Source: RGIG426 sp045600765
Lineage (GTDB): Bacteria; Bacillota; Clostridia; Oscillospirales; Acutalibacteraceae
Assembly: GCA_045600765.1 (NCBI GenBank)
Contig: JAZRYM010000049.1
Location: 1 to 15,401, forward strand
Reading direction: 5' to 3'
Length of the DNA: 15,401 bases
In this document: positions 14,167 to 15,401 of the stretch, one piece after another
Layout of the letters: the number at the start of each line of letters is the position of its first letter
Position numbering within the stretch: the first letter of the stretch is position 1
The notes under the pieces: generated by a model
The model's input: the letters and a program-made list of their open reading frames with translations, nothing else
The model's database searches: none
What the model was told of the DNA's origin: nothing
Translations under genes and position numbers: made by a program

Positions 14167-14652
14167 TTATTCCTCCCCTTCCTTGCGCAGTTCTTCGATG
14201 ATGCCCGGAACGGCGGACACCGCCACTTTCGGGTACACTTTGCCGTTGATGGACACCGCCGGCGCGATACCGCACGCACCGATGCACCGCAACGCATCAA
14301 TCGTAAACATCCCGTCGTCGGTCGTCTCGCCCGGTTTGATGCCGAGAATTTCCGAGAACTTGTCAATGACCTGCTGCGCGCCTTTGACGTAGCACGCCGT
14401 ACCGAGACAGCAACCGATAACGAATTTCCCCTTCGGTTTGAGGGAGAAGAAGGAGTAGAACGTCACCACGCCGTAGATTTCGGCAACGCTGACGCCGGTG
14501 CGCTCCGAGACAATCTGTTGCACATCCAGCGGAATGTAACCGTATTCCTTTTGGATGTCGCTGAGGATCATCATCAAAGGGGTTTTTTCGCCCTCGTAGC
14601 GGTCGCAAATCTCGTTGATTTTCGCTACGGCGGCTTCACTTAAATGAGCCAT
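14167..14652 (-). CDS. hydC: Hydrogenase [2Fe-2S] subunit HydC (NuoE-like)
   Basis: 161 residues, first gene of the hydCBA operon. Helical N-terminal part (IxxEYGYIPxDVQxIVSERTGV, about 34-54) followed by the thioredoxin-like [2Fe-2S] domain: Cys82 and Cys87 (CLGTAC) and Cys123 and Cys127 (CIGAC), the usual Cx4C...Cx3C set, and the APAVSINGKVY segment seen in NuoE proteins. It passes electrons between HydB and HydA. The frame is open to 14706, but ATG at 14652 has AAGGAGGG 6 nt upstream and begins the conserved part, so it is the start. hydB follows after 3 nt. No hydrogenase maturation gene (hydE, hydF, hydG) is present in the window, so cofactor assembly must be encoded elsewhere. Confidence 0.95.
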   Translation of the reverse strand: MAHLSEAAVAKINEICDRYEGEKTPLMMILSDIQKEYGYIPLDVQQIVSERTGVSVAEIYGVVTFYSFFSLKPKGKFVIGCCLGTACYVKGAQQVIDKFSEILGIKPGETTDDGMFTIDALRCIGACGIAPAVSINGKVYPKVAVSAVPGIIEELRKEGEE

Positions 14653-14681
14653 GATAGCCCTCCTTAAATATTGTTTTCCTA

Positions 14682-14703
14682 CCGCCGAAAACGACCCCGG
14701 CGG
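14682..14703 (-). promoter_or_regulatory. GC-rich hairpin in the hydCBA leader
   Basis: Inverted repeat CCGCCG/CGGCGG (14682-14687, 14698-14703) with a 10-nt loop, in the roughly 70-nt untranslated leader. Six strong pairs in an otherwise AT-rich leader; too far from a T-run to be a terminator. It may stabilise the transcript or affect translation. Confidence 0.4.
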
Positions 14704-14727
14704 CATAGTAATACCATAACCTTATAA

Positions 14728-14756
14728 AGTATAGCACCCATTCGTCTTTCTGTCAA
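14728..14756 (-). promoter_or_regulatory. Strong promoter of the hydCBA operon
   Basis: Reverse-strand consensus -35 TTGACA (14756-14751), 17-nt spacer, -10 TATACT (14733-14728), about 75 nt before the hydC ATG. No symmetric Rex-type site was recognised around it. Confidence 0.88.
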
Positions 14757-14831
14757 GGACAAACCATTGCATTTTTCTCTCGAAACCGACACGATTTTTC
14801 GGAAAAAGAAAACCGCGACGGAAGAAAAAGA

Positions 14832-14866
14832 AAAACCGGCAACCTTCTGACGAAGATTACCGGTTT

Positions 14867-14867
<1 letters not shown>
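14832..14867 (-). terminator. Terminator of the tRNA-Ala transcript
   Basis: Immediately after the encoded CCA, the minus-strand RNA folds AAAACCGGUAAUCUUC with GAAGGUUGCCGGUUUU (two U-G pairs), then enters a T-rich run TTTTTCTTTTTC. It separates the tRNA from the hyd promoter. Confidence 0.85.
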
Positions 14868-14942
<75 letters not shown>

Positions 14943-14962
14943 ATATTTTCGGAACGACCTTT

Positions 14963-14991
14963 ACTTTACCACATTCCAAACGGAATGTCAA
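14963..14991 (-). promoter_or_regulatory. Promoter of tRNA-Ala
   Basis: Reverse-strand -35 TTGACA (14991-14986), 17-nt spacer, -10 TAAAGT (14968-14963). The spacer contains a perfect palindrome ACATTCC-AAAC-GGAATGT (14971-14988) that reaches into the -35 box. Confidence 0.75.
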
Positions 14992-15065
14992 CCCCTTTTT
15001 CAAAAAGTTTTCGCTTTTCGGTTTTCAGGACACCGCACAAACGCGCACTCTCGTAAAATCAAGCA

Positions 15066-15099
15066 AAAGAGGCAGGGTCAAAATTGACCCTGCCTCTTT
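15066..15099 (-). terminator. Terminator of the right-edge dockerin gene
   Basis: Perfect 16-bp inverted repeat (15066-15081 with 15084-15099), GAGGCAGGGTCA core. On the minus strand it is followed by TTTTGCTTGATTTT. It lies 35 nt after the stop codon at 15134. Confidence 0.85.
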
Positions 15100-15133
15100 G
15101 TTTGTTACCTGTCAGCGAAAATCGTAATGGTCG

Positions 15134-15401
15134 TTAAAACCCGAATTGCGCCAGCAATTCCGGATGGGTTTGCGCAACGATTTGGGCAAACGCCGGGTTC
15201 GCTTTCGCAAACATCACCAACGTCGCCGGAGAAACCGTTTTCACCACGTCCTCGTACATACCGGCGAGGAATTTACGCAGCACCAGCACGTCTTTCATAT
15301 TGACCGCGCCGTCGCCGTTGCAATCGGCGGCCGCCGTATCCAAATCGGTACCCATACCGGCAAGATATTTACGAACCGCCAACACGTCTTTCATGTTGAC
15401 C
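15134..15401 (-). CDS. C-terminal end of a second dockerin-bearing protein, partial (N-terminus beyond right edge)
   Basis: 88 residues are visible before the stop. The window edge cuts the first dockerin repeat just before VNMKDVLAVRKYLAGM; the second repeat, DCNGDGAVNMKDVLVLRKFLAGM, is complete. Both match the dockerin of the LRR protein almost residue for residue, and the DNA is also close, so the two proteins should bind the same class of cohesin. Unlike the LRR protein, about 40 residues follow the dockerin (YEDVVKTVSPATLVMFAKAN, then a Phe/Ala/Gln-rich helix ending LLAQFGF). The catalytic or binding part of the protein lies outside the window, so its activity is unknown. An internal ATG at 15394 is only the conserved Met of the dockerin, not a start. 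Followed by a strong terminator. Confidence 0.9.
   Translation of the reverse strand, partial: VNMKDVLAVRKYLAGMGTDLDTAAADCNGDGAVNMKDVLVLRKFLAGMYEDVVKTVSPATLVMFAKANPAFAQIVAQTHPELLAQFGF

Noticed and set aside
12268..14643. 791-codon open frame on the plus strand
   Set aside because: Antisense shadow of hydB and hydC; composition dominated by Arg, His, Phe and Ala and no family motif.

Overview
The window looks like chromosome from a low-oxygen, fermentative Firmicute of the Clostridia, probably of the Ruminococcus/Oscillospiraceae type; this is inference from gene content, not a taxonomic search. The signs are strong GGAGG ribosome binding sites, sigma-A type promoters (TTGnnA, 16-17 nt, TAtAcT), a trimeric NADH-linked [FeFe] hydrogenase, and two secreted-type proteins ending in type I dockerins of the kind used in cellulosome-like assemblies.

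Layout, left to right. Positions 1-2126 (minus) hold the start of a large unrecognised cytoplasmic protein with a charged coiled-coil segment; it runs off the left edge. Positions 2358-3308 (plus) encode a D-2-hydroxyacid dehydrogenase (glycerate/hydroxypyruvate type) with its own promoter. It converges, through a shared two-way terminator, on a 981-residue secreted leucine-rich-repeat protein with a C-terminal dockerin (3386-6331, minus). That gene is divergent from a small XRE-type regulator (6458-6694, plus) that appears to start at ACG; their promoters overlap and the intergenic region holds operator-like palindromes. Next come, on the minus strand, an AqpZ-like water channel (6754-7455), a CstA-family peptide/pyruvate-type permease (7523-8950) and a small bacterial PH-domain protein (9023-9514). 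A TauE/SafE-family permease (9659-10378, plus) is divergent from the PH gene.

Positions 10496-14652 (minus) are a tight hydC-hydB-hydA operon with its own strong promoter. It encodes the three subunits of an NADH-dependent, probably electron-bifurcating [FeFe] hydrogenase: HydC (NuoE-like [2Fe-2S]), HydB (NuoF-like, FMN and NADH, with extra ferredoxin clusters) and HydA (H-cluster catalytic subunit). It would reoxidise NADH and reduced ferredoxin with H2 release during sugar fermentation. Upstream is a tRNA-Ala(GGC) gene with promoter and terminator (14867-14942, minus). The right edge carries the C-terminal end of a second dockerin protein (15134 to the edge).

Almost every transcription unit is bounded by a recognisable promoter or terminator, so the window reads as a set of independent short units rather than one island. 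No insertion sequence, phage gene, CRISPR array or defence system was seen. The parts that deserve attention are the dockerin proteins (one with a duplicated N-terminal module I cannot name), the overlapping LRR/XRE promoter region, palindromes inside two promoters, a one-cysteine L1 loop in HydA, and the unknown left-edge protein.
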